Assembly (NCBI GenBank): GCA_036768485.1
Contig: JAVLUZ010000562.1
Coordinates: forward strand, 124,001-188,000
Reading direction: 5' to 3'
Length of the DNA stretch: 64,000 nucleotides
From: Mermis nigrescens
Taxonomy: Eukaryota > Nematoda > Enoplea > Mermithida > Mermithidae
Made by a program: the position numbers and the translations under genes. Below the pieces are notes generated by a model. That model did no database searches and was not told the DNA's origin. It saw nothing but the letters and a program-made list of their open reading frames with translations. This document shows, piece after piece, positions 50,940 through 62,300 of this stretch. Position 1 is the first letter of the stretch, and every line of letters begins with the position of its first letter.

Positions 50940-51022
50940 GACTTTTGAAATTGAAAACACCCAATTTTCAATTTTCAAATTGAAAATTAGATCAATTTTC
51001 AAATTGAAAATAGGGTGTTTGA
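50940..51022. repeat. Compact inverted repeat of attttcaaattgaaaat units
   Basis: aaacacccaattttcaat at the left pairs with attgaaaatagggtgttt at the right. Between them attttcaaattgaaaat palindromes repeat. It forms a near-perfect hairpin of about 65 bases. Confidence 0.75.
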
Positions 51023-51399
51023 ATTTGCGATAAAGAAAATAATCAAAAGATAGTCACTTGGTTTATTTAAGCCGAGTAATAAAATAACGACAGTCCACCA
51101 ATCCCAAACTAAACGCGACTAATCTGATCACTATGAAAAAGTTTTGAAAAATGAGCTTGCTAAGCGAGAGTTGTAAACCAAGAGAAACTTAAAGTTAAAA
51201 CCTACCATTAAATTATTAAGAGAATTATAAAAGATTTTAAACTTCAAGAAAATGGAAAAGGCGGGATGTTGGTAAATTAGAAGACAAAGTTTTTCGGCAA
51301 AAATTCAAAAACTTCACGCAAATATCAAATGTAAGGAACACTAACGCTTTGATTTGGTAGTAAAATAAATTTGTAGTATAGACTACATATTAACAACAA

Positions 51400-53570
51400 A
51401 TGAATAGTGCAAACTTTACACAACTACTAGGTGTAGAGAATACTAACAGTTTACGGCTTATTAATGTACATGATTACAATAAAGCTGCATATCTTTGTCG
51501 ACTTCTGTGCACAGTAGTGTGATTGCTGGTTCATTTTAAACCACTTTTGCAGGCAATTTACATCAATTAAACGATAGCTCTCCATGTGCAAGATTTTGTG
51601 AAACATATTATAAACACGGCTAAGAAGGATTTAACTTTATTGCAACCCATTTAAGACAAAATTACATCTCTTCAATGATCTAAGGACACTTGAACATAAT
51701 TTTTAAATCACTTTAGATTACTTTTGAGGGTAAACAAACTCACTTAATTGATGTCTCACATATGAATCCTTGAAAATTTCTTGACTTCAGTTACAAAGTC
51801 TCTGCAAGTCTATCGAATTAAGGTTAACACGTAATGTAAACTTTACACAAACACATAGCGTAAAGAATATTTTAGTCGGATTCGTAATTTTGATATTGCT
51901 CCCATATTACTTTCAACATTTATTTAAAAATGAGTCCATAATGTTTTAAAGACAATAAACATTAGGTTTAATCACTTTGCAATACTGCTGAGTGTAAGCA
52001 AGCGCGCCCAACTGACGTATATATTTCATTCCCTGTAAATTTTTATATCTCAGGAAAAAATTTCGGATTTTGCAATGCTCTAGAACAAAGGCTAACATGC
52101 AGTGTAAAAAATTACTCGGATATTATGATCAACATTCATGAAAAAATTATGTCTCTACAATGGTCTGAGGACATATAAACAATGAGTGTAAACTACTTTA
52201 CATCACTGTCGGATGTAAACAAACGCACCTACGTGACGTCTCACATATGATCCTTTGAAAACTTCTAGACTCCAGGAAAAATTAGGTTTCTGGAATGCTC
52301 AAAAACGAAGATAAATACATATGTAGTGTAAACTTCATGTAAACACCTAGTGTAAAAAAGATTTTAGTCAGATTCGTAATTTTGATATTGTTCCGATATT
52401 ACGATTAATATTTATGAAAAAATTAAGTCTACATAATGTTCTATGGGCAAACTAACAATTGGTGTAAACTACTTTACAACACCGTAGAGTGTAAACATAT
52501 GTGCCAGACTGGCATATCAAATTTGGTTCCTGGTCCATTTCTAGACTTGATAAACGTGTCCCTGACTCGTATCCGGAGAAGCAGGCAGAAAAAACAAGAC
52601 AGAAACGCATTTTAGACTCCAAATTTTTGACTTTACACTCGCTAAATATTAATGTATAGACAATTTGCTTTGACATGCATCCGATATAAAGCACTTTATT
52701 TTTATTCTATTAGACTTATCCCGACTTCTGGACGGAGAAAGTGGCGAACAAAAAACGCAACAAAAACGTATTTTCCATCATTTAGAACACTGTAAACTTT
52801 AAAATTCCGTACCGAACTCCCCATTGAGTTTAAAGAAATTCGGTTTGGTACAATTTGTAGCTTTTAAATCGTAGTACATTCCTGTGTGCCAAAATTCTGT
52901 TGCAAAAATTATTTGGCATGATTTATCAATCAAACTTCGGAAAAAACGTGTTTTTTAGCCCATTTTTTACCTCTGATTTCGAACTTTACACCCCCATAAA
53001 TAACTCAATATTGCGTTTTTTTAAATGCGGTTTGCTGCGATGTTTAGCCCCTGTAAGGCACTTTATTAATGCTGTCTTCGATTTGCACTGACTCATAAGC
53101 GGAAAAATTTGGCAGAGAAATCTTAGTTAAAATCCGTTTTTTTACACCATCCACTAGAGTGTAAACTTTAAACCCCAGGATCTAACTCACCATAGAGCAT
53201 AGAAGACTTTGCTTATATGCAGAATGTAGCCCTTGATCCGCTCTACATTTCTGTCAGAAAACATTTTAAAAACCTCATAAGCGGAGTTAGTATCGGACAT
53301 AGGAAGGTTGAAAACTCGACCAAAAAGTGCTTTTTCACGCCCAGATTTTCGCACTCTTTACACTGCCGTTCGATAAATAATGCGAATTTCAAAAACAAAA
53401 AAAGTGTCATCTGTAGAATTCATCCCTCTATTATCCTATTCTGTTCAATCCTTCGAGTCATCAATACTCAGTTGTCCACATGCCGCAGTAAAAAGGTCCC
53501 AAAATTTGTCCTATGTTATAACGTTACACAAAAACTTTACACCTTCTTTACACAGTCAATTTTGAGTTTC
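51400..53570 (+). repeat. Degenerate tandem array, period about 220-280 bp
   Basis: Recurring landmarks: tgtaaactttaca, gagtgtaaacaaac, gacgtctcacatatga.tcctttgaaaa, and ttttagtcggattcgtaattttgatatt (51880 and again 52360). Spacing is about 220-280 bp and the similarity decays to the right. Every unit has a GTAAAC-type motif. No coding frame is conserved across units. Confidence 0.6.
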
Positions 53571-53796
53571 AAGAAAAACAAAAAAACACGGGCAGCGAAT
53601 TTTTTTATTATCTTTCTTTTAAAAAAAACCGCAACTCCCAGAAGTGTCCCGTTATAGCTGTAGGGGGTGCCCAGGTGTTGGGGGTACCCAAGTATATTAT
53701 AGGTACGCGCTAACGCGCTACCTATGATGAACCTTGTACTAAAATGCTCGGCGTGATGAAAGGTAGGTACCTAGCGTACATACCATGCATGTACAG

Positions 53797-54060
53797 CATG
53801 GGAATTCTGGGGTGATCCGGGTTAAAAAATCTAAAAGAAGCCTTTTTTGGGGTAAAAACGACTAGTACTCGCTAAAAACACGGTTTTTGGACGTTTTGAA
53901 CAATGCTCGTTCTTTCTAGAACATAAAAAGAAGACTTTTTTAAATTCGAAAAAATGGAGTAAATTAAACAAAAAATCGCCAAAAGATTTTATATTTGGCG
54001 CAAAGCGCCGAAAATTTGACTTTTGAGCCAACAATGAGCTAAAAAGCTTTAAAATGCACG
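53797..54060. repeat. Dispersed repeat with GGCGCAAAGCGCC hairpin variant
   Basis: Same block order as the copies near 2.2, 20.2 and 32.9 kb (gcatgggaattctgggg, ctagtactcgctaaaaacac, tttctagaacataaaa, gaaaatttgacttttgagc). The hairpin variant is at 53997-54010. Confidence 0.55.
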
Positions 54061-54489
54061 CTTTTTACAAAAAAATGACAATTCCATTCAATTTCACGAA
54101 CGCTTATTGCAATGGATGACAATAACGGTTGAACCGATGCAAATCAATGCAAAGTATAACAAGTCATAATAGAAATATATTTACTAAAATAATCAACAGA
54201 TGCGGGGTTTCCCCGAACGAAATTTCTACTGTATGCTGCTTAAGTATGAATTTTCTAGTATCTTATTTTTTGAGCGCCGAAAATTGCTGTCTGTGCGCGC
54301 GGTTTATTGAAATAGGCGATAAAGAATAGGCTAGAAAACAAAATAGCACACAACAGGAGCAAAATATTGCGCGTAATAATAAAGCAGAGACAGACAGGAA
54401 CAGAATTACCACTGTAAAAAACCAGTCTCAAAAAAGAATCAACCAATAGCGAAAAAATTTGATGAGCTAGTACGGTATACCTTCTCATC

Positions 54490-55755
54490 ATAACTGGGCG
54501 TGGAGGGGGTTTGGGAGTATGCACACACCCCCAGAAACCAAAATACCCCTTAGAATTCAATTTTTTAATTTTTTTCGTTTTCTCGCAATATTTCGATGCC
54601 AATGGATAGTGCTCGATGAGAAACGTTGAAAAAATGGTGTTTTTCGCCATAACACCATTTTTAAGGCAATTTTTTGACCTTTGAAAAATCTTTCACCCTC
54701 CAGAATTTTGGTGCCGCCCACCTATGTTTCTCACTCAAGCTTCATACGCAAGGTCAAATCAATAGCATGTGAACATAAAACTAGGTATAGAAACGATAAA
54801 TGAAAGGCAGATTACTCGATATATTACACAAGTTACCAATAATTACTGAAATGGTCATTGAAAGATCACATTAAAAAACGGATAAAGCTTTCGCATAGGT
54901 AATCGACGCATCGTCCATCGTATCGATCAGTCGAAGTCGGAGTCGCCTGAATTGAATAATTTAAGTGAATTTTGGCTAAAGCATGCCAGGCCAGCATTAT
55001 AAAATAGCAGATGCAGGATGTCATAGTATTTCCTAACATTAGCGTGCTGAAATATCTGACGTCAGCATGCATGTGCAGCAACTAAATTCTGGGATGAATG
55101 TAAAGGAAGAGACGGGCAAGATGGCACAGTGAAAACGTTAAAAATAATCTGCATTAGAAATAAGTGGCCCAGGGCTGGGCTTTTCCGACAGGAAGTTCTG
55201 AATGTACTTTGGTCTTTAACATAAATGAATTGCATGCATGAAGTACCTATCATTACAATATAACTAAAGGGAAGATAATAGAGGCGAAAAATGTTTACAA
55301 GAAGCAACAATCAACTGACTCGAGCAAGAAACACGCATTATTAAGATTTATGAAATATGAAAGCTATAAATGGAACTGAACCATGCATAGCATTAGTGAA
55401 CGGGGACGTAGCTGGCCGTCCTATTTTGGGGGGACCAACACCAATTTTGGGGGTCCGGGGTCCGAAAAGACCAAAAATATCACAAAATAACGTTTGAAAA
55501 GTCCTATTTTTCCGGTTTTCTGAATTTGGGGGGTCCGGACCATACTTAGGCGTGGGAGGGGTTTGGGGTATGCACCCCCCACCCCCGAGAAACCAAAATA
55601 TCCCACAGAAATCAAAATACCCCGCCCAGAATTAAATTTTTGAATTTTGTTATTGTTTTTTCTCGCAATTTTTTGATGCCAATGGATAGTGCTTGAGGAG
55701 AAACGTTTAAAAATGGTGTTTTTTTTGCCATACCAACCACCATTTTTCGACCTTT
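54490..55755. mobile_element. Two reverse-orientation family B copies and a family C fragment
   Basis: Copies at about 54495-54730 and 55545-55750 read the family B blocks in reverse. Bases 55404-55545 carry the family C block (acgtagctggccgtcctatttt). Bases 54730-55400 between them are open in places but show no recognisable protein or RNA. Confidence 0.6.
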
Positions 55756-56126
55756 AAAAGAATATATGGTAAAAACCTGTCAAACCCTAGCGTGTATTAA
55801 TAAAAATGTCAGGGCCGGGACCTGACGCATCTCTAGTAACGCATCATTAATTTTAGGCAGGGGTCCCCGACCTCATAAGAGGTGGTTGGGGGCGAGAGAG
55901 GGGGAAGTGACCTCCAATTGTTGGCTAAAAGCGGCCGAAAACGGCCAAAAAACAATTGAAACTGGCCAAAAAATGCAATTTCCTTTAAAATTGGGAGGGG
56001 GTCTATAATTCTCTGGCTATGGGGAGATGGGGCGACCAAGTTCAGGTGAAGGTCCCCATCCTCTGTTATACAGTCTTTTATATGTATAGATAAGAATGAT
56101 CGGATAGATAATAAAAATTAATTTAC
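55756..56126. other. Sequence 3' of the last visible ABC exon; C-tract repeat
   Basis: A repeat with ggtccccgacctcataagagg and ggcgagagagggggaagtgacc relates to copies near 15.0 and 25.0 kb. If the last ABC exon does not splice, its frame would run on into this repeat to about 56017, which looks unnatural. No further exon was recognised. Confidence 0.5.
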
Positions 56127-56316
56127 CCAGCAGCTGCCTATGAACGAGATTTTTATACAAGCCCTCCTCGTGCATCAAATCTTCATGCGTTCCCTGCTGA
56201 ACAACTCGGCCCTTATCGATTACAATTATGCGATCCGCACTTTTCACGGTACTCAAACGATGAGCTATGAGCAGTATTGTGTACCCGGCTAAATTTTCAT
56301 ATAACGCTTTCTGCAC
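56127..56316 (-). CDS. ABCB9: ABCB9-like exon with H-loop, last visible exon
   Basis: 190 nt. The acceptor is acgatgtttag|GTG and the likely donor is CTGCTGG|gtaaat. It encodes [46 protein letters not shown] and [11 protein letters not shown]. The H-loop histidine is in AHRLST. If the donor is right, one base remains and a short 3' exon is still to be found. Known family members end with a short variable tail after this point. Confidence 0.87.
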
Positions 56317-59300
56317 CTAAACATCGTAATTCAGAAAAAATTACGACAAAGTCAGCTATACAAATGTAAAGTATGATTAATCCTCAATGAAATAATTAAT
56401 CAATCACTAATCACGTGAAAATGTAGAGCGACATATGCATTCGATTGACAGAATGACAAGTTGAGTTAAAAAAATCAGACGATCATTTATAATAAGAACA
56501 AAATAGAGCGCGCAGTTTCAGTTCGCACTGACAACGCGTGCATTTGCAAGATCGTGCGAACTGCTTAGCACAGAATTGTGTAAAAAACAGCGCAGCTACC
56601 TGAAAAAAGCATCTGTAAAATATTAAATTTTGTTTTTCTACTATAATTATAAATAAATGAAATAGACGTCAACATGGTGCTTACAAGATGCTCGGACTCA
56701 GCATCCAATGCACTCGTAGCTTCGTCCAGCAATAAAACTTTCGGCTTACGTATGATAGCCCTCGCTATCGCGACTCTTTGCTTCTGGCCACCTGAAATAA
56801 AAATCTTTCTAGGATTTATATGCATGCATTACATATGGACATGCCCGTATTCAGGATTCGGCCAGTTTTTCGGCAGGCTCTTATCGATTAAAATCATAAG
56901 ATTCGAACTTTAAAAAAAATTTTTCCACTCAATAAAAATTGTCACTTTTGTCGGGCTTAGGCCAAAATGATGGAAAATACTTCACATCCGGCGTGAAGCG
57001 CCGAAAATTTGAAGATTTTACAGCAAAGGCATTGATTTTTCCATCTTTCCGTGCATTATCTTACCTTTCAAAACTTTTTGTCCGGCCAAGGTGAGGGGCG
57101 GCGGCCCCCGCCCCCTCAAATACGGCCCTGCATATGAATATATTTGGATTATCAACACTAAGGTTAATTAACACTACTACTTCACTTTCTGCATATCTGC
57201 ATGCATACTTGTAGCAGGGGGATAAGGAGATATTTCACTTAGAGTTCACCTTCCATTCCCCAAAGTCAGAAAATTTTGACCCTTCCCCACCTCGATTTTT
57301 GGTGACAACTTGAGTCTTTGACCATTTTCAGAAGCTTTTTGCAAGTTTTGGCGAAAAATTGAAAGATATTTATTCCTCCTCACCAGTGTTTTTTTTGTAT
57401 TCAGCAAAGATTTTTCCCGATGTACAAAGACTTTTCGGGATCGTCTTTGTATGTACATATACAAAGATTTTAAGGAAGACAAAAATTGCAAAAAAGGACT
57501 GAAATTCGTAAAAATTTTGGGTGCTTCGCGCCGGAATGAGTATATTATTGTGTGTTCTATATATCTTTATAATGGCAAAAATTGCATTTCAAAAGGAAGA
57601 ATGTAAAACTTTTCGGCGCTTCGCGCCGTTTTAAGACGATTCTTAGTCTACCAAAGATCGAGAACCCTGTTTTACCACACTAAAATCGCTACTGACTGTA
57701 CTATATTATAATACACAAAAATTTGCATGTACAAAATGTACAAAGACTTTTGAGGATCATCTTTGTACATGTACAAACGGACCTTGTACAAAAAAACAAT
57801 GCTCCTCTCAAATGACCGGGAATCCCTTCCAAAATTTCAAGTCGTTAAATATGTGTAAGCGAGCTTTTTAGTCTCGAGCTCATGCAATTTCCTAACCCGC
57901 TTTTATATTTCATGAAAAGAACAGGAAAACGAGTCAAGATGGTAAAGTATAGGTACCAAAACTAATCTGCAAAACGTTAGATAAATGATTCTGAATATCT
58001 AAGAAACCAATAAACACGAAAACCGTATACGCGGGTGTTGAAGATTAAAGAAACTTCATCTAGCAAACCTTAGCTTAATTTTTAACCTGTGATAAATGCG
58101 ACCATACATGGGCACCAACCAAATCCTGGAATTGCCAAAAATACATAGCATTAAAAATGGTCTTAAAAATGGTGGTATGCATAGGTGGGCGGCACCAAAA
58201 TTCTGGGGGTGCACGACTTTTCAGAGGTCAAGATTGGCCTTAAAAATGGTAGTATGCGTAGGTGGGCGGCAATAAAATTCTGGGGGTGCGAGATTTTTCA
58301 AAGGTCAAAAAATGGCCTTAAAAATGGTGGTATGGCGAAAAACCACCATTTTTCAACATTCTTCATCGAGCACTATCTATTGGCATCAAAAAATTGCGAA
58401 CAAAAAACAACAAAAATTCAAAAATTGAATTCTGGGGAAGTATTTTGGTTTCTGAGGGGGGTATTTTGGTTTCTGGGAGTAGGGGTATTTTGGTTTCTGG
58501 GGGTACATACCCCTAACCCCTGCACGCCCAGGTATGGATGGCGAAAAAACACCATTTTTCAACGTTTCTCATCGAGCACTATCCATTGGCATCAAAAAAT
58601 TGGGGAAAAAACAAAAAAAAATTCAAAAATCGAATTCGGGGGTGGGGTATTTTGGTTTCTGGGGGTGCATACCCCCAAAGCCCCTACGCTTGGGTGAAGC
58701 GGTATGGCGAAAAAACACCATTTTTCAACGTTTCTCATCGAGCGCTATCCATTGGCATCAAAAAATTGAAAAAAAACGAAAAAAATTCAAAAACTGAATT
58801 CTGGGGTGGGGTATTCTGGTTTCTGGGGGGTATTTTGGTTTCTGGGGGTGCATACCCCAAACTCCCTACGCCCGGGTGTGGTGGTATGGCGAAGAAAACA
58901 TCATTTTTCAACGTTTCTCATCGAACACTATCCATTGGCATCAAAAAATTGCGAAAAAAAACAAATGTTCATAAACTGAATTCTGGGGGCGGGGGTTATT
59001 TTTGTTTCTGGGGGAGGGTATTTTAATTTCTGGGGGGTGCACACCCCTTATTCCCGAACCCCCCACGCTTACGTGTGGTCCAGACACCCCACGCCCAAGT
59101 ATGTTCGCGACCATACATATGCAGCACCAAAATTCTAGAGGGGGTGAGTCAGGGTGGGTCAAATCGCCAAAATATAACTAAAAATAGAATTCTGGGGGTC
59201 TACAGTAATCTGTGAGGGGTTTTCATCTTCTGAAAGTTACAAACCCCCAGCCCATGCGTGTACGCGACTCGTTGTCTAAAGTTAGTGTTATACAAAGCTT

Positions 59301-62300
59301 CATCTACACACTTAATAACCCACCTGACAATTGTACACCCTTTTCACCCACATCCGTTCCATAGCCTTTACTCAATGAAACGATAAATTGATGAGCATTA
59401 GCCAATTTAGCAGCCTGTATGATGTCATCTTGATTATATTCAGATTCGCTCAAACCGTATGCAATGTTTTCAGCAACGGATTTAGCATACAATACCGGCT
59501 CTTGACCCACTAACGAAACCTAGAGACAGGATTAGAAGATACATAGAAGGCAGGCAGGCATGTTTTACTTTAAAAAATTTAACAGAGCAGCCTTTGCGGC
59601 GCTTCATTTCTCGCTGCCTTTTCTGATATTAGATTTTACAAACTAGAAGATATATTACTGATATTATACAAAGGCTAGGCGGACCGTATTTAAGGGGTAG
59701 CGGGGCGGCCGCCTCCCCCTCTAAAGCGGAGAAAAATTTTGAAAGGTAATATAACGCATGGAAATATGGAAAAATCGACTGTCTTCGACGTAGAAGCTTC
59801 AAATTTTCGGCGCTTCGCGCCGAATGTGAAATCTTTTCTATCATTTGAGCTCAAGCGCGACCAAAAAATAACACTTTTTGTAGCTTTTTGTGAGAAAAAA
59901 TTGTTTTAAGTTCGAATTTTATTATCCTAATGGATAGAGCATGTCGAAAAACGTCGAAAAATGCGGTTTTCGCGAGCTATCTCGACGAATCTTACGAGAT
60001 TTAGAACAATTTATGTTGAGTCCGCCCCCCCCCTTGGCCGGATCCTGGATACGGGCCTGACGGTCAGTATCAATAAATGATAAGAAATGAAGCTTTTTCG
60101 TAATATAAGAATATTAAATTGAATTTCGGGTCTATCTATGTATATTCATCAACTGGTAACTTTTATGAGTGATTTCATTTACGTTTACATACCTTGTAAA
60201 AATCTTAATTTTAATACAATTCAGAATTATTGCGCTTTGCACACAAGTAGATAACACTAATGCAGGCAACTATCGAATAATGTCAAGTTAATACTACAGC
60301 AATGTTATTTGAAGAGAATCAGGAACCTTTGAACTCCATGTACATATGTACATAATTGGAAAATTCTAATTGGCGAAATTGACAATGCAATAAAAATAGC
60401 GGGCTATTCTAAATGCCATTCTAAATAAATACGTTTAAACGAATTGCAATTTGTATTCCAAGCGCTGAAATTTTCAAATTAATTTACATCATGCAATTTG
60501 GTTATTAAGGTTCTATACTTTAGCTAAAAAGACAATTATTACGCACTACTTAAACGTTCAATAGTTTCCATAAACGTGGAACTATTTCACTACGCACAGC
60601 GCTAAAACAAATTGTAATTATGGCCAGGAGCGTAACCAGTCGGGGGACAGGGGGCCGCCACCCCCCCCAAATTGAAAAATATTTCTATTCTTCACATGGG
60701 TCCCCCAAAGGAAAAATTGAAAAATTTCTCGAAGACTATAAAAAAACAGCCAAAATAGGTTTTTAGCACACTTTTGAGCTACTCCAGCGCTTCGCGCTGG
60801 ATTTCTTATTTTCTATCAAATTTCTTACCTTAGAAGCCTAGACTTGACTTTAAAATGGTGAATATGTCAAAATTTTCCGGTGCTTCGCGCCTATTTATTA
60901 TTTACTGCATTAGTTTTCTTTGAAAGCCGTGGAATTTAATGAAAAGACAAGAATTTCTAAATGTTTTGGAAACAAGCATGGACTTATTATTGAGAAATTA
61001 GTCATGCAAACACTTTAGATGGTAGACTTTTTATGTCCCGGTTTGATAACGAGCAAAATCTTTTTGACTTATTAAAGTTTTTCCTTTACCATGGTAAACA
61101 TCTCATCGAGAAATACTAAAAAATGCCATATTTTCGCGTACCTCCTACTGGTTCACGAGATATAAGACTTCAAAAAATTTCGGGCCCCTCCCGAAATGAA
61201 ATACCACAGATAATGACGGAATTGCATATCAATACAAAGGTTGAAACATCAGAATAAGAAATAGTACATGCTTGCTGCTACATCGCCGTACGGAAATTAA
61301 ACTTTTGATAGACGTATATTACGTTGCATTGCTTACCATTCGATGATAATAAGAATGGTCATAGACACTGACGGCTATCTTATCCAAGAATATTTGACCG
61401 GACATTGGTTCATAAAAATGTTCCAATAGACCTATACAGGAACTTTTCCCGCCACCCGATGGACCAACCAGGGCGCAAATTTCACCTGGTCTTACGACGA
61501 AACTGACATTCTATAAATTAAAATATAGTGATAGAACAAATGTTAAATTTAGTAGGCTAACAATGACACTTTGGTAGTCAATGATAAGACAATAAACAGA
61601 AAATACCAAACAGCAGCAGAGACCGTGCAAAATACTGCTGTATTAAAGCACCTCAGCATAATTAACAATAACATATGTATGTATTTTTTGGCACATATCA
61701 GATCAAGTTGTGCTTGCATCACGATTACTTATCTTTCAGCATCCTCCTTCATCATCATATCACATTCGAAACTAGAAAATTTAAATTCCGGTAATGTTTA
61801 GCAAATCCTTTATTTAATTCACTTCAATCCCGACTTTTCTGTGTTCGGCAAAGACTATAAAATTGTTTGTCTGTTAAAAGTCTAAACTTGACTTGAACAT
61901 TGCAGTAAATAAGTGAAAATTTTTGTGTATTAGAATGCTCATTTTCAGTTCCATTTGTATTACAAAGCTTCAAAATAGTCAGTCAGACAACAAGAATGAC
62001 GAATTTCTTTTCAGTTTAAGATCTAGGAATATGTGTCACTTAAATAGCTGCAAATTCTAATGAAAAAAATTAAAAAAATATAAAAAAATTTTCCGCGCTC
62101 ATGCCGATTCGATAAATTGTTGTCTTTTTATTGTCAAAACCACATAAAACGGCTAAAGTGCACCACTGAAGATCGAAGAACCCAGTTTTAGCGCCATTGA
62201 TTTAAATATAGACATTTTTTTCGACTTGAACAGGAAGTTCCAAAAATCATGCTGGATAAGCTGTAGCGACGTACAAAAATGATTCAGATATGTAACTAGT

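Noticed and set aside
58331..58980. Regularly repeated blocks suggesting a CRISPR array
   Set aside because: Units are 165-207 bp with the similarity throughout, not short repeats with unique spacers, and the genome is an animal's.
58185..59026. Open frames of 162-170 codons on the plus strand
   Set aside because: They translate a tandem transposon repeat; repeated peptides mirror DNA repeat units and no domain is present.
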